DNA of 64,000 bases from Semisulcospira habei (taxonomy: Eukaryota > Mollusca > Gastropoda > Semisulcospiridae), in the NCBI GenBank assembly GCA_036245525.1, contig BTPG01000004.1, positions 234,436,637-234,500,636 of the forward strand, read 5' to 3'. Positions 34,790 to 45,871 of the stretch are shown piece by piece. The notes beneath the pieces were generated by a model that was given only the letters and a program-made list of their open reading frames with translations, had not been told where the DNA came from and searched no databases. Both the position numbers and the translations under genes were made by a program. Position 1 is the stretch's first letter; the number at the start of each line of letters is the position of its first letter.

Positions 34790-34802
34790 TTCAAATCTAG
34801 GA

Positions 34803-35139
34803 GAATTCCCCCGATTTTTGCTTAACAAAATGTGTTGCCCAATCAAAAACTTTCCACTATCAATAGCGTATGTTTTCTTTGAAATTAGGAGTGGGGATCC
34901 TCTTAGAATTACTAAGCTCACACTGTTTTCAAAACTGTTTTCAGTTTGGCTGTAGGTGCAAAACTCTGATGGCACGAGTGAACTGAAAATGCCATGTAAG
35001 GTTTCACAGCTGGCACACAGCGAGCCACTCACGACGTAAAAATGCAGTCAGGGTGTTTTGCGGCCAAGTTCAAAAGGTCATGATCATGTAATCGCCTGAT
35101 TCTTTTTCCACACGTAAAATAAGAAATAAATACACAACA
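34803..35139. other. no feature recognised
   Basis: Unique-looking sequence without a supported coding frame. Confidence 0.35.
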
Positions 35140-35470
35140 TATTATGTGTGTCTGCACGAATGTGCCTTATAAACACTATAATAAATGAGTGGTGCATCAT
35201 GTTACAAGCGTGTGAACAGGGCGCGATGTGAAGCGCACAGGAGCCTCTCTAACATCTGTGTTTTCAGTTGGGTGTGTCTGCACGAATGTGCCTTATAAAC
35301 ACTATGATAAATGAGTGGTGCATCATGTTACAAGCGTGTGAACAGGGCGTGATGTGAAGCGCACAGCGCTAGTAAGTGTGAGCCTCTCTAACATCTGTGT
35401 TTTCAGTTGGGTGTGTCTGCATGAATGTGACTTATAAACACTATGATAAATGAGTGGTGCATCATGCACC
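35140..35470. repeat. tandem repeat, ~125-145-bp unit, about 2.5 copies
   Basis: Repeats of GTGTGTCTGCACGAATGTG...TAAATGAGTGGTGCATCATG...CAGTTGG. The second full unit has an extra GCGCTAGTAAGTGTGA-like segment. Confidence 0.85.
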
Positions 35471-35689
35471 CGGGTGGGTGGAAGGGTGGGGTGGGTAAGG
35501 GGTACTGTCAAAAATATTTGCATGGTGTCAAAACGTTTCTTACTTTCTGCACAGGTCCCATTTCAGTCGAAAACAACCTAAACAAGAAAGGCAAAGCCAT
35601 TATGGCTCATGTGTACTACCGATTTACATTATATGTGTGACCTTTGTGACAATGGCTGCATTCTGCAGCAGCGAAATCCATGTTTTCTG

Positions 35690-36640
35690 AAAATGTAAGC
35701 ATTTTTCACACATCTGTCAACCCCCTTTACCTTTGTGATGAGTCGACTAAATTAGTATGCATAGGAAGGTCTTATCATCAGCTATCTTTGTACCAAGTTT
35801 GGTTGAAAAATTTACAAAAATTTGGGAATATCTACAATTTTTTTTAAAAAATCAGCATTTTACACACATTTTCCAGCCTAATGACCTTGACCTTCCCAAG
35901 GGGTCATCCCAAATAGTATGCACAGGTAGGTCTTACCATCAGGAATCTCCGTACCAACTTTGGGTTTAAAGTTGTGAGCACTATTTGAGAAAAAAACATC
36001 TTTTATCAAAATATGGCTATTTTAGATCTATTTCCTAAGCTCTCGTGACCCTTGACCTTTCCAAGGGATCAACCAAATTAGTGTTCATAGAACGGTCTTC
36101 CGATCAGGTATCTCTGTAGCAAGTTTGGGTTTAAAGTTGTGAATAGTATTTGAGAAAAAACATCTTTTGACAAAATATGGCTATTTTGGACCTATTTCCT
36201 GAGCCCTTGACCTTTCTGAGGGGTCATCTAAATTAGTATGCATAGATAGGTCTTACCATCAGGTATCTCTGCACCAGGTTTGGGTTTGAAGTTGTGAATA
36301 GTATTTGAGAAAAAACATCTTTTGTCAAAATGCAGCCATTTTCACCTATTTCCTGAGCTCTTGTGACCCTTGACCTTTTCCGAGGGTTTAACCACATTAG
36401 TACGTATAGAAAGGTCTTATCATCAGGTATCTGTGTACCAAGTTTGGGTTTGAAGTTGTGAATAGTATTTGAGAAAAAATTAATTATGTCAAAATATAGC
36501 TATTTTGGAACTATTTCCTGATCCCCTGACCTTCGTGAGAGGTCACTCAAATTGGTATGTTTACAAGGTCTTACCACAAAATATCCTTGGGCCAAGTTTG
36601 AAAAATGTGGCTTGAATAGTCTCCAATAAAATGCCAACGT
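35690..36640. repeat. diverged tandem array, ~150-180-bp units
   Basis: Five to six units, each with CTTGACCTTTCC..AGGG, TTAGTATGCATAG, AGGTCTTACCATCAGG, CAAGTTTGGGTTTGAAGTTG and TATTTGAGAAAAAACATC. Units are much more diverged than the minisatellites on either side, so the array is old. No coding frame. Confidence 0.85.
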
Positions 36641-36939
36641 TAAACTCACTAAGTTTTGCTTCGCACGTGAGCCAATGACCATTTCTACATCATTTTGTGA
36701 CTGTCACAAGAAGGTAACATTTCGGTCCAAAAGCCCTAAAAATTACCATTTTTACATCATTTCTCGACTGTCGCATGAAGGTATATTTTTGGTCGTTTAT
36801 CGCACACACCATGCTACACTGGTATTGACATGTTTCATTTAGACCAAATTCACACCAAAGTTTGCGACCCCTGGAGCACCACATTTACACCATAAATTAT
36901 GCTACTAGGGACATTTAGATACTTTAAACGATTATAACG

Positions 36940-37949
36940 AATGTTAGGAGAGCCTGAGCAAGGTAGGCAATGTGTCTAGTAAAGGGCTGGGGGGAACCTA
37001 ACCCTTGTCATTCTTATACACTAATGCTTGCAGTGTTAGGAGAGCTTGAGCAGGGTAGGCACTGTGTCTAGTGAAGGGCTGGGACCCTAGGGAACCCTTG
37101 TCATTCTTATACACTAATGCTTGAAGTGTTAGGAGAGCCTGAGCAGGGTAGGCACTGTGTCTAGTGAAGGGCTGGGACCCTAGGGAACCCTTGTCATTCT
37201 TATACACTAATGCTTGAAGTGTTAGGAGAGCTTGAGCAGGGTAGGCACTGTGTCTAGTGAAGGGCTGGGACCCTAGGGAACCCTTGTCATTCTTATACAC
37301 TAATGCTTGAAGTGTTAGGAGAGCTTGAGCAGGGTAGGCACTGTGTCTAGTGAAGGGCTGGGACCCTAGGGAACCCTTGTCATTCTTATACACTAATGCT
37401 TGAAGTGTTAGGAGAGCTTGAGCAGGGTAGGCACTGTGTCTAGTGAAGGGCTGGGACCCTAGGGAACCCTTGTCATTCTTATACACTAATGCTTGAAGTG
37501 TTAGGAGAGCTTGAGCAGGGTAGGCACTGTGTCTAGTGAAGGGCTGGGACCCTAGGGAACCTAACCCTTGTCATTCTTATACACTAATGCTTGAAGTGTT
37601 AGGAGAGCTTGAGCATGGTAGGCACTGTGTCTAGCGAAGGGCTGGGACCCTAGGGAACCTAACCCTTGTCATTCTTATACACTAATGCTTGAAGTGTAAG
37701 GAGAGCCTGAGCAGGGTAGGCACTGTGTCTAGTGAAGGGCTGGGACCCTAGGGAACCCTTGTCATTCTTATACACTAATGCTTGAAGTGTTAGGAGAGCT
37801 TGAGCAGGGCAGGCACCGTGTCTAGTGAAGGGCTGGGACCCTAGGGAACCTAACCCTTGTCATTCTTATACACTAATGCTTGAAGTGTTAGGAGAGCTTG
37901 AGCAGGGTAGGCACCGTGTCTAGTGAAGGGCTGGGACCCTAGGGAACCT
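36940..37949. repeat. 93-98-bp minisatellite, about 10-11 copies
   Basis: Unit GTTAGGAGAGCTTGAGCAGG...CCCTAGGGAACC...TTATACACTAATGCTTGAA. Most units are 93 bp; some carry an extra CTAAC. Because 93 is a multiple of three the array is open on the minus strand (31-residue periods), which is not evidence of a protein. Confidence 0.94.
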
Positions 37950-38158
37950 AAGAGAGAGACAATAGGAGATTTAAAAGGCAATGATTTCAATAAGACCGCA
38001 TCGGTCATTAAATTACGTCATTTTTAATATTAAAATTTTTGATCCCATTACACCCCCGTTTTTACCGAATCAACCCTTTGATTTTTAAAAACTGACGAGC
38101 ATGACCGATGCGGCCTCATTGATCTAATTATCTTTTAAATCTCCTATTGTCTCTCTCT
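37950..38158. mobile_element. foldback / MITE-like inverted repeat
   Basis: Two ~55-bp arms starting AGAGAGAGACAATAGGAG and ending (inverted) CTCCTATTGTCTCTCTCT. They differ at a few positions and flank ~95 bp of AT-rich DNA. It is either a non-autonomous DNA transposon or part of a terminal inverted repeat of the neighbouring Polinton. No second copy is found at the right end, so the first reading is preferred. Confidence 0.7.
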
Positions 38159-38552
38159 ATAACTATTGTCTCTATGAACACCTAATCATTTACCTGTCTA
38201 AGTGATTTCAGTGGAACTTTATATGTTACTAATAAGTTACAACTAACTTTTAGGAACCTGCAGAGGTAACCTTTAAGTTAGTTATCATAAGAACTTATTA
38301 ATTACTTACCATAAGAACTTATTAATTTCTTACTGTAAGTTCTTATAAGTTCTTACAACAACTTGACTTAAGTCACAACTTACTCGGTCAGATTTGTCAA
38401 GATACAAGGACAATAAAAAAACTTTTTTTTCTCTCAATAATACTCTGGTGGTGGTGCTGATGGGGCTAAACAATCAGGCACAAGTGGTGTAAATGGCGTG
38501 TCATCTCTCTGTGAAGTGTATGACATTATTAAAGGATTACCAAATCTGATTT
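38159..38552. other. AT-rich element end with short direct and inverted repeats
   Basis: CATAAGAACTTATTAATT occurs at 38286-38303 and 38310-38327, followed by the partly inverted GTAAGTTCTTATAAGTTC near 38335. It is the outer flank of Polinton fragment 2. No gene seen. Confidence 0.45.
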
Positions 38553-39160
38553 TTATTTGTTTAAAAGATTGTGTAGCTTTTCTGTGGTTTCCTGAACACC
38601 AATCTTTTTCCCCATCTCTAAAAAAGAAGCCTTCAGTTCTTCAACATTCACAGGAGATTGACTACGCATTTTATTTTGTATTTCAGACTTCTGTTTTTTG
38701 TAATTATTTAAATCACCTTGGACCCGCTTAAATTCATCATCACTAATATTATTATCATTCAATGCCTTACTGATAATAAGTTTCATACTGCTCAGCTTTG
38801 CACCTGCCAAAGTACTCAACGCTTCATGTTTCTGTAATTTTGTGTGAAACCTCTTGTTTAAGGCTTCCAAACCAAAACAAGTCAGGCATGTAGCAACGCT
38901 AACACCCTCAACTGCAATTCCAATTAAACTTCCAATTCCTGTGGCAAACAGAACAATACCCCCCACAGAACAACCAGCTGAAACTGCACCAATAGCCATT
39001 GAAGTATTTTGTACAGAATTGAAAACGGTCTGATACCTCCTTTTGCATCTGGAGAACCTCGCTTCTTCACTTTCCAAATATTTAATTGCTTTTGTAATAT
39101 TATTTAATCTGAATGCATCTGCCTGTAATGTTTTATCTGATGCAATTGCATATGTGGATC
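38553..39160 (-). CDS. Polinton-associated small membrane protein
   Basis: About 174-200 aa. It has a basic N-terminal region (RFSRCKRRYQTVFNSVQ), a long hydrophobic glycine-rich stretch (GAVSAGCSVGGIVLFATGIG and on to ~residue 75) that could form one or two membrane helices, and a charged C-terminal half (LNDNNISDDEFKRVQGDL) likely to be coiled coil. I recall similar uncharacterised proteins in other invertebrate Polinton-like elements; function unknown. The frame is open upstream of the first in-frame TTG with no ATG, so the start is uncertain. Confidence 0.6.
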
Positions 39161-39253
39161 AAGCACAAACGACGACACAGTCTCAGGCGCAAGCGTCGTC
39201 GGTAGTTGCGGATAGAAGTTTACCATATCTTTTTATTGACAAATATTTTTTAT

Positions 39254-40127
39254 TTAATCAGCAATTACATTTTGCAACTCGTCAAAAGTATACAATTTGC
39301 TGGCATAATAAAATGAAACAAGATCAATGTGTTCAAGGTTTATGTAACTTAGACGAACAAAAGTTGTTTTGTCAACCACCACCTTGACAGCCGGAACACT
39401 GCTCGAAACATTAATAACATCTACATTTTTTTGTAATAGCAATAAAGACCTTTGTTGATTCTGATACTGTTTCATCCCATGTAAGTTTTATTCCCTGTGC
39501 AATATTTGCCTCTTTCACAGAAGTTACAGATCTCAAGATAATTTCAAATACTATTGTCGCTTCTCTAGCCACGACTAAGCTTGCTGGCATAAACACAACA
39601 GAAGTATCTGATCTTCCCTTTCTAGTTGTAAGAAGATACCGTCGTTTCTCATAATTTTCAACTTTCAGTTTATCTCTGCTATTGTTGTCTGGGGCAAAAC
39701 TTGGAACAAGGCTTGCAATCCGCGGCCCAGAATTAACAACCTTCCTAAACACTAAGGCGCCTTCGTCATCAGTGATTACATAAGGACTAATAAATTCAAT
39801 CTTTATGTCCCAGTCAATTACGGGTGCTGGTGCCGGCACAGGTGAAACAACCCACTTATTACCCACATGTATTAAGTTGTAGGGCACATTATTTACTGGA
39901 ACTGGTACAGTAACATCACGCAGCTGACCAAGTTTAGGAATCTGTCTTTCACCGTCTTTCATGTCGACAATTACTTTCCGCTTGTACATACCAGTTGAAT
40001 CAAGTTCAAAACCATATATTTCTCCAATTTCCCCTTCCTTCTCAAAATCCTGTACGTCTGCCAAATCTTTCAACTCTGTTACTGGACATGCAACTGGTAT
40101 GATTCTCGGCTTTGGACCACCACTCAT
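39254..40127 (-). pseudogene. Polinton 242-aa-type protein, frameshifted near its C-terminus
   Basis: Start ATG at 40127, chosen because TATAAAA abuts it as in neighbouring genes. It opens with MSGGPKPRIIPVACPV; a beta-rich-looking body follows. The frame is lost in a run of seven T on the plus strand near 39427-39433. The next frame continues for ~60 residues (VVVDKTTFVRLSYINLEH onward) to 39254. No family recognised. Its position beside the penton-like gene suggests a structural role. Confidence 0.6.
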
Positions 40128-40147
40128 TTTTATAAACAAAAATAAAA

Positions 40148-40855
40148 TTATTTAATTTCCAACACAACACTAAAATCATGCATAACAACTGGTTTGTTAT
40201 CCTGATTAGTTACAGATATACTCAGTGACTCAAAGAAACTAGAACCTAATTTCTTAAACTGCGCAGGAAATCTAACAACCACACTTTCGCAATAGGGTGC
40301 AGTTCCAGCTGGCACACATCTCAACAAAGTTGAAGGCTTTCCATTGTGTACATTCTCAGTTGTGTTCAGTTCTTTCAAATACACATTAAATACTGTGTGT
40401 ACTGACAAATTGACAGGGCGTTTCCCAGTTATTTTAAGTTTTTTGGTCTTCATTGTTATAATACCAAACATAGCTTCATCTAAATCATCTGATCTCCACC
40501 AATCTTCATCAATATAAAATCCAAGTAAATATGCAAATCTATCTGAGATCTTTAACCAATTTTCTGTCAGAAATTCTAATGTAACAAGTAGGTTAGCTGG
40601 ATTTAAAGTTGCTTTAATTTTAAAATTACTTTGAAACCATTCAGCTATAGTACAAAAGTCATAATACCCAGGCGGTAAAGCTTCAGTTTTATTATTAAAA
40701 TTTACTTTATTATATATATCATCTTCTATATTAAACCATTTTACCGTGTAGAACATTTCATGGATAGCTACAGTCTTGTTACCATCACGATTATCAATCC
40801 CGTTAGTTAACCACACTGGTTTGCTTGTGTCAAGATTTGTTAATGTGATAAACAT
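40148..40855 (-). CDS. probable Polinton penton / minor capsid protein
   Basis: 235 aa, intact, starting at an ATG abutted by AATAAAA. It is predicted to be mostly beta (alternating hydrophobic pattern; FSVVLEIK at the end). The N-terminal FITLTNLDTS...KTVAIHEMFYTVKWFNI and central YYDFCTIAEWFQSNF segments resemble minor capsid proteins found beside Polinton capsid genes. Such pentons form a single jelly roll at the capsid vertices. The call rests on size, position and general look, without a defining motif. Confidence 0.55.
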   Translation of the reverse strand: MFITLTNLDTSKPVWLTNGIDNRDGNKTVAIHEMFYTVKWFNIEDDIYNKVNFNNKTEALPPGYYDFCTIAEWFQSNFKIKATLNPANLLVTLEFLTENWLKISDRFAYLLGFYIDEDWWRSDDLDEAMFGIITMKTKKLKITGKRPVNLSVHTVFNVYLKELNTTENVHNGKPSTLLRCVPAGTAPYCESVVVRFPAQFKKLGSSFFESLSISVTNQDNKPVVMHDFSVVLEIK

Positions 40856-40879
40856 TTTTATTATCTCATATAAAAAAGG

Positions 40880-41489
40880 ATGGAATTTAAATCACCAACC
40901 ATTACCACTACAAACGCATTTCAATTTAATGTGAATGCCAAATATAATGTTGCACCTACTTACGAACAGAAAATAATTCAACTAAACCAGCTTGATATAG
41001 CTGTAAGCGAACAAGATTTATTTCAAGTGAAAGTACCCAACCCGTTTGACCATTACCTAAACCCTCCAATAACAGACAACTCAACTGCAAGAAAGTGGTC
41101 CTCAAGTCCACTACAGATGTTTCAAAACCAACTCAACTTTGCTATACTATGTTCAACTACAGGCTGTGGTGTCAAAAGTTGACTTTGTAGTTGGCATCGG
41201 GTTATACATGTTGCCATCTGACCTTCAACTCCAAATGGGGACAATCACAAATTATAATAATGAAATCATTGTTGCAGGTCGTGATAAAAAATTAGGACTC
41301 AATCAATCTGTAAACTTGGGTGCAACAACCACACATGTTCAGTCATTAAAACCATTACAGACGGTAACACCCCCGGCCCCGGCTCTGGCCCCAACATCGG
41401 AGCCCATACAACCAGTACAGTCAACCCCGGACACACATGAGTCAGAGAGAACTGCATTGGTAATAGGCCTAACGGGGTTAGGGGTATGA
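40880..41489 (+). pseudogene. Polinton 399-aa-type gene with ~0.6-kb internal deletion
   Basis: The first ~97 codons (MEFKSPTITTTNAFQFNV...LNFAILCSTTGCGV) and the last ~110 (SKVDFVVGIGLYMLPSD onward) match the 399-aa protein at 15334-16547. Everything between is missing, with the join at about 41166 and a frame change. This copy keeps the true N-terminus that fragment 1 lacks. It is divergent from the penton-like gene across 24 bp. Confidence 0.85.
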
Positions 41490-43143
41490 GTTCTTTATCT
41501 GTTTCATTAAATAACCCACCATCAACCCTCCTACTGTAACCAAAAATACCCACACATGTTCTGCCATAAACCCTACTACCTTCGCTGCTGTAGTGATAAG
41601 CCAACTGACAACTGTGCCAATTATGCCAGGCAAAGCATCCATTGCTTTCAGAGCCAATTTCTTAAGTAGATCTGAAATATGATTGATTGATTGATTGTAC
41701 ATTGCTTAACGTCCCGATAGCAACAAGGCTTTCTCAGGACGTGCCTGCACTGCTTGTGAAAAAAAAAAAATAAACAGAACATTGAATGTATGTCGCCAGC
41801 CGGTCAAATACGTTAAATAAACCTAACACATGGGGCCTAAATAAAGCTAAGACCATTTAGCAACACACATCCAATATCAAGAGCTACAGGCAGTGCAGAC
41901 AGTAGGGAGAGTTTTAAAAAGGCAAATACAGGTGAATGGACCAAGGGTAGACAGAAACACATGCCCCAGAATAGAGAGAAAAACCCACCCTGTGGGGCTG
42001 ACCAGGGTGACCCTGGGAACTAAAAAATACCTAACCCCACCCAAGTCCCCCAGGGCAGATCCGGGTGGGGTCTGAAATATGAGACAGTTGTTTCTTTACC
42101 CATGACTGTAAATCTTTTGGGTCAGTTGGAGGTGTTGGTGGGCCCGGGGTTGGTGGACCTGGAGGTGCCGGGGTTGGACCCCCACCACAGCTTGCGCCCC
42201 CAGCACCAGAGACAGCTAACACAACAGTACTGATAATAAATCCAAGAGCTGTAATTAAACTTGCAATTGTGATACCCTGCTCTCTGAAAAGTGTTTTCAA
42301 TCTCTCAGCCAGAGTAGTGTCTTCGTGAAGTATTTTTTGAATAGTTTCTCTAATTCTGTTGACCTGTGATTTTAGTTTTTGTCTTCCAATACTAATTGTT
42401 TCTAACCGCCCTGATCTTTCTATCTGCAAATCATTTAATCTGTGTTGGATTCTTTCTTTCATTTCTGTGTCAAGATTCCCATTGTCTGCGGTAGCCAGTT
42501 TCTCTTTTTCACGTTCTATGTGTTTATCAAGCTCACCTAGTTTGGCAACATTATTCACCATCTCACCTCTTATTGTCTGTAATGATTTATCCAAGCCCAT
42601 AATCTCCCGCATTGACAAAGGTGGGTCATCTATTGTTTTCATAGCATCATTTATTTGTCCTTCAGTAAATGAAGTTTCTTGTATCACTGTGTTTGCTATT
42701 TCTGGTAGGCTTGTTACAAGTGCCATTTCAATTTGTTGCCCTGTTGGCAACTTTGTTTGCATGTCGTGAAGAACACTAACCAGTCTAGGCATGACAGGAG
42801 ACCCACTAATACCAAGGTACCTTGCCAACCCAGAGTTACCACCGACTTCACCTTTAATTGTACTTAAAGCTCTAAACTTAGAAGGATTATTTTTATGTGT
42901 TAGATATATTTTCCCTCTGTCTGTATTTACGAATAAGTGTCCTTTATCATATTCAAACTGATTAGGATCTATTACATCTGGGTGAGCACCAACACTGTCA
43001 TAAAATGAGTTTACTTTGTCTTTTAACAGTTCATGATACATACTACTACTAGTTACCATTCCAGTCATATCTGTGATACTGGTATCTGAGGCATCCATGA
43101 CATCCATTTCAAACTCTTCATGATTAAATCCTCCTGCTGCCAT
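41478..43143 (-). pseudogene. Polinton coiled-coil membrane protein, interrupted by SINE
   Basis: About 420 codons when the SINE (41683-42070) and its 12-bp duplication are discounted: 1266 nt, a whole number of codons. N-terminal acidic region (FEMDVMDASDTSITDMTGM), a body with DLFV-like RGKIYLTHKNNPSKFRAL, then a strong coiled coil (HIEREKEKLATAD; MKERIQHRLNDLQIERSGRL). A hydrophobic segment, a proline-rich linker and two C-terminal hydrophobic segments follow. The original stop (two lysines then TAA in fragment 1) is mutated, extending the frame by a few residues. Function unknown; a membrane-associated virion component is a guess. Confidence 0.8.
41683..42070 (-). mobile_element. SINE copy in coiled-coil gene
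   Basis: Full-length, flanked by TCTGAAATATGA (41671-41682 and 42071-42082). Four GATT repeats at the left end form the variable tail of the minus-strand element. Confidence 0.93.
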
Positions 43144-43183
43144 TGTTTTATTAATTTAATATTTTTTATTGTGCATAATAAAA

Positions 43184-44863
43184 ATGACACAGTCTTACGG
43201 ATCAAAGTTAGACCCATACAGAAAACTACGTGAGCCTCTTGGTGTTAAGGGCATTAGACAATCAATCGTCATCACAAACAATCCAAGTACCATAGATCAG
43301 AACCAAACACTTACAGTCAAGTTTCCAAACCTAGGTCCCAGTGACGTTATTGTTCCTGGCACTGCACGCCTAGAATTTAATATTGAACTATCATCAGACG
43401 CAGACGCAAACAGAACACTGGTTGACAATCTTGGCAGAGCAATTGTTAGAACTATTAAAGTAAAACTTGAAGGACAGGAAGTGTTTAGTCTTGATGACTC
43501 AGATGTATTTTACTGTTACAAAGATTTGTGGCTCACAAGAGAAGAACGAGAAGATCGTATTTACCAAGGCATACAGTCTGATAATATTGGTAAACTTCTA
43601 ATCGATGCTGGAGATAAAACAACCACAGCAGACAAGGAAGTTATTATAGCAGAAACATATGGAACCAGATTTTACATTCCACTTGAGTTTGAAATCCTAA
43701 CAGCACATTTGCATTATTATCAAGGGGCACTGAATGACCGTCTGAGCTTTGATTGTACATTGTTTAACGTCCCAACAGCAACAAGGCTTTCTCAGGACGT
43801 GCCTGCACTGCTTGTGAAAAAAAACAAACCAAAAAAACAGAACATTGAATGTATGTCGCCAGCCGGTCAAATACGTTAAATAAACCTAACACATGGGGCC
43901 TAAATAAAGCTAAGACCATTTAGCAACACACATCCAATATCAAGAGCTACAGGCAGTGCAGACAGTAGGGAGAGTTTTAAAAAGGCAAATACAGGTGAAT
44001 GGACAAAGGGTAGACAGAAACACATGCCCCAGAATAGAGACAAAAACCCACCCTGTGGGGATGACCAGGGTGGCCCTGGGAACTAAAAAATACCTAACCC
44101 CACCCAAGTCCCCCAGGGCAGACCCGGGTGGGGTCGTCTGAGCTTTGAACTAACTTTCAATGACTACTCCAAAGTTATAAAATCATCTGATCTCAGTGCA
44201 ACATATAAGATTTCTAACATTTCTTTGGAATACGAAATTGTCACACATACTGAACTAGCCAGACTCATTCAAAATCAATACCAGTCAAGACTTCCAATTT
44301 ATTATGACCGTGTGATTAGACATAATTTAATCAATAAAGACAAGAGCGACCCAATGTGGAACATAAACTTGAACACACCAGCTAGGTCACTGAAAGGTAT
44401 ACTCATGTTGTTTGTTGAACCGGCGGCTCCATACAAAAGAGATACAGAAAAATTCTATAATCCAAAGATTACACATTTGTCTTGTACAACCGAAGGCCGT
44501 CCTAATCAAGTGTATGCTTCAGGTTTGTTACCTTATCAACACTACGATGAGATCACAAAGTTTTTTGCGGGTGGAAGGATTAGAGATAAACCTGCAAACA
44601 TTGCGTGCAAAGATTTACATCTGTATGACGTAAGAATTGGTCAATACCTTACAAATAAGTATGCTCTTTGGCTAGACCTTCGTAGTACAGATGACGACTA
44701 TCTTCATGGGTCAGGTCGAACTGTTGAGAACGGCAGTGATGGAATAACAATTCAGATACAAAAGAAGGTTGAAACTGCTGCAGCCATAAACATATATTTG
44801 TATTTGATTTATGATGCACAACTCAATATTGCAGAAAGCAGACTGAGTGGACACATATATTAA
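43184..44863 (+). pseudogene. Polinton major capsid protein, interrupted by SINE
   Basis: Starts at the ATG following CATAATAAAA. It encodes MTQSYGSKLDPYRKLREPLG, VPGTARLEFNIELSS, VFSLDDSDVFYCYKDLWL, FYIPLEFEILTAH and YALWLDLRSTDDDYL. Discounting the SINE (43753-44134) and its 14-bp duplication leaves 1284 nt (427 codons plus stop), so the frame was intact before insertion. Family: double jelly-roll capsid proteins of Polintons/adintoviruses, which assemble into the icosahedral shell. It is divergent from the coiled-coil gene across 40 bp of AT-rich DNA. Confidence 0.87.
43753..44134 (-). mobile_element. SINE copy in capsid gene
   Basis: Full-length, bounded by the perfect 14-bp duplication CGTCTGAGCTTTGA (43739-43752 and 44135-44148). 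The tail is reduced to one ATTG unit, which shows that the number of tail repeats varies between copies. Confidence 0.94.
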
Positions 44864-45199
44864 AATTATATTGTGTATTAAAATGAACCGGAGCTTGATG
44901 ACCCTTGACCCACACTGTGGATTGTTTTGTGGTGCCACAGGGTGTGGGAAAACTGAATGTGTTCTTAACCTATTACAAACAAGATACATACACCACTTTG
45001 AAAACATTGTAATATTCTGTCCTACTATTAAACACAACAAAGCTTATCACAACCGTTTATTCATTTGGACTGACAACAACATTTACTTAGTTGACCCTGA
45101 GAAAAAACTGAATGACTACCTACAATATTTTTACAAGCAATTTGAAGGACAGTCAACATTGTTTATTGTTGATGACTGCTCAGCAGAGAAAGACATTGT

Positions 45200-45311
45200 G
45201 GGCAGTGGGCAGATGTTCACATCTGCACGGGACATAGACGACCCCGCCCTCCACGAGTCCCCTGCTGCCTTGCAGGCTTGGCCGCTTGGCTGCGGAAAGG
45301 CTAAGGGAGGA
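45200..45311 (+). ncRNA. candidate HDV-like self-cleaving ribozyme at LINE 5' end
   Basis: A possible P1 helix pairs 45200-45206 (GGGCAGT) with 45264-45270 (GCTGCCT), including a G-U wobble at the first base as in HDV. A downstream GGCTAAGGGAG (45299-45309) equals the J4/2 region of the antigenomic HDV ribozyme. Cleavage would fall exactly at the element's first base. P2 and P3 are not resolved convincingly (CCTCC 45248-45252 with GGAGG 45306-45310 is one option), and the segment between P1 and P2 would hold an extra hairpin (GCAGATG-TTCA-CATCTGC). Confidence 0.4.
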
Positions 45312-45871
45312 AACCCCTGACATCAAAGCCCCCGTGTCTCCGGGGAAGGCTTTTGAGCCAGAGACTAAGACAAGGACAGTCTGATATAAAACCTACGACC
45401 CGAGGACCTCGATGCCACCGTCCCAGCTTGCTAGGCCATGGCAAACGAACCAAGGGTTTAAAGGGTGGGGCCAGTACTGCGCACACTGCACTCCACCAAA
45501 AAGCTCCACCGCGCAGGCTTTAGGAAACGCCCACGGACTATGACACTGAACTTTCCAAGTCCTGTAGCGATGGGCAAGGGGCAAAACGGCAGGTGAAAGA
45601 TGTCACTGGAAGCCGCAGTCTCAAACCTGCATGCAGGCGGTTCAGGATATTGGTCGCCTGATGTTGACATGGGGATGACAACGTCACTCGGCACACCCTG
45701 AACGACCAAGCAGCCTTCTCTAGGGACAGCACTGCTTGCTCCACACGGAGAGGGGCCTAGAAAAGGTGGCCTAACCAAAGCTCATCCCCTCGTAACCCAG
45801 TTGGCTAGCCGCGGTCAACGGGCATCTTCTCATGCGGTCAGAAAACAAGAAAAAACAATGGATCCACTCTC

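Noticed and set aside
34612..34800. Recurrent ~60-residue frame MQTVGRVLKRQIQVNG... (also 41893, 43956, 50298).
   Set aside because: It is a translation of the SINE and occurs wherever the SINE does; stops and starts vary between copies.
36998..37486. 162-codon minus frame with perfect 31-residue repeats.
   Set aside because: The unit is 93 bp, so openness follows from the repeat; units of other lengths break it and there is no domain or start context.
37950..38158. Terminal inverted repeat of Polinton fragment 2.
   Set aside because: Both arms are at the left side and no matching sequence was found right of the integrase; kept only as a foldback element.
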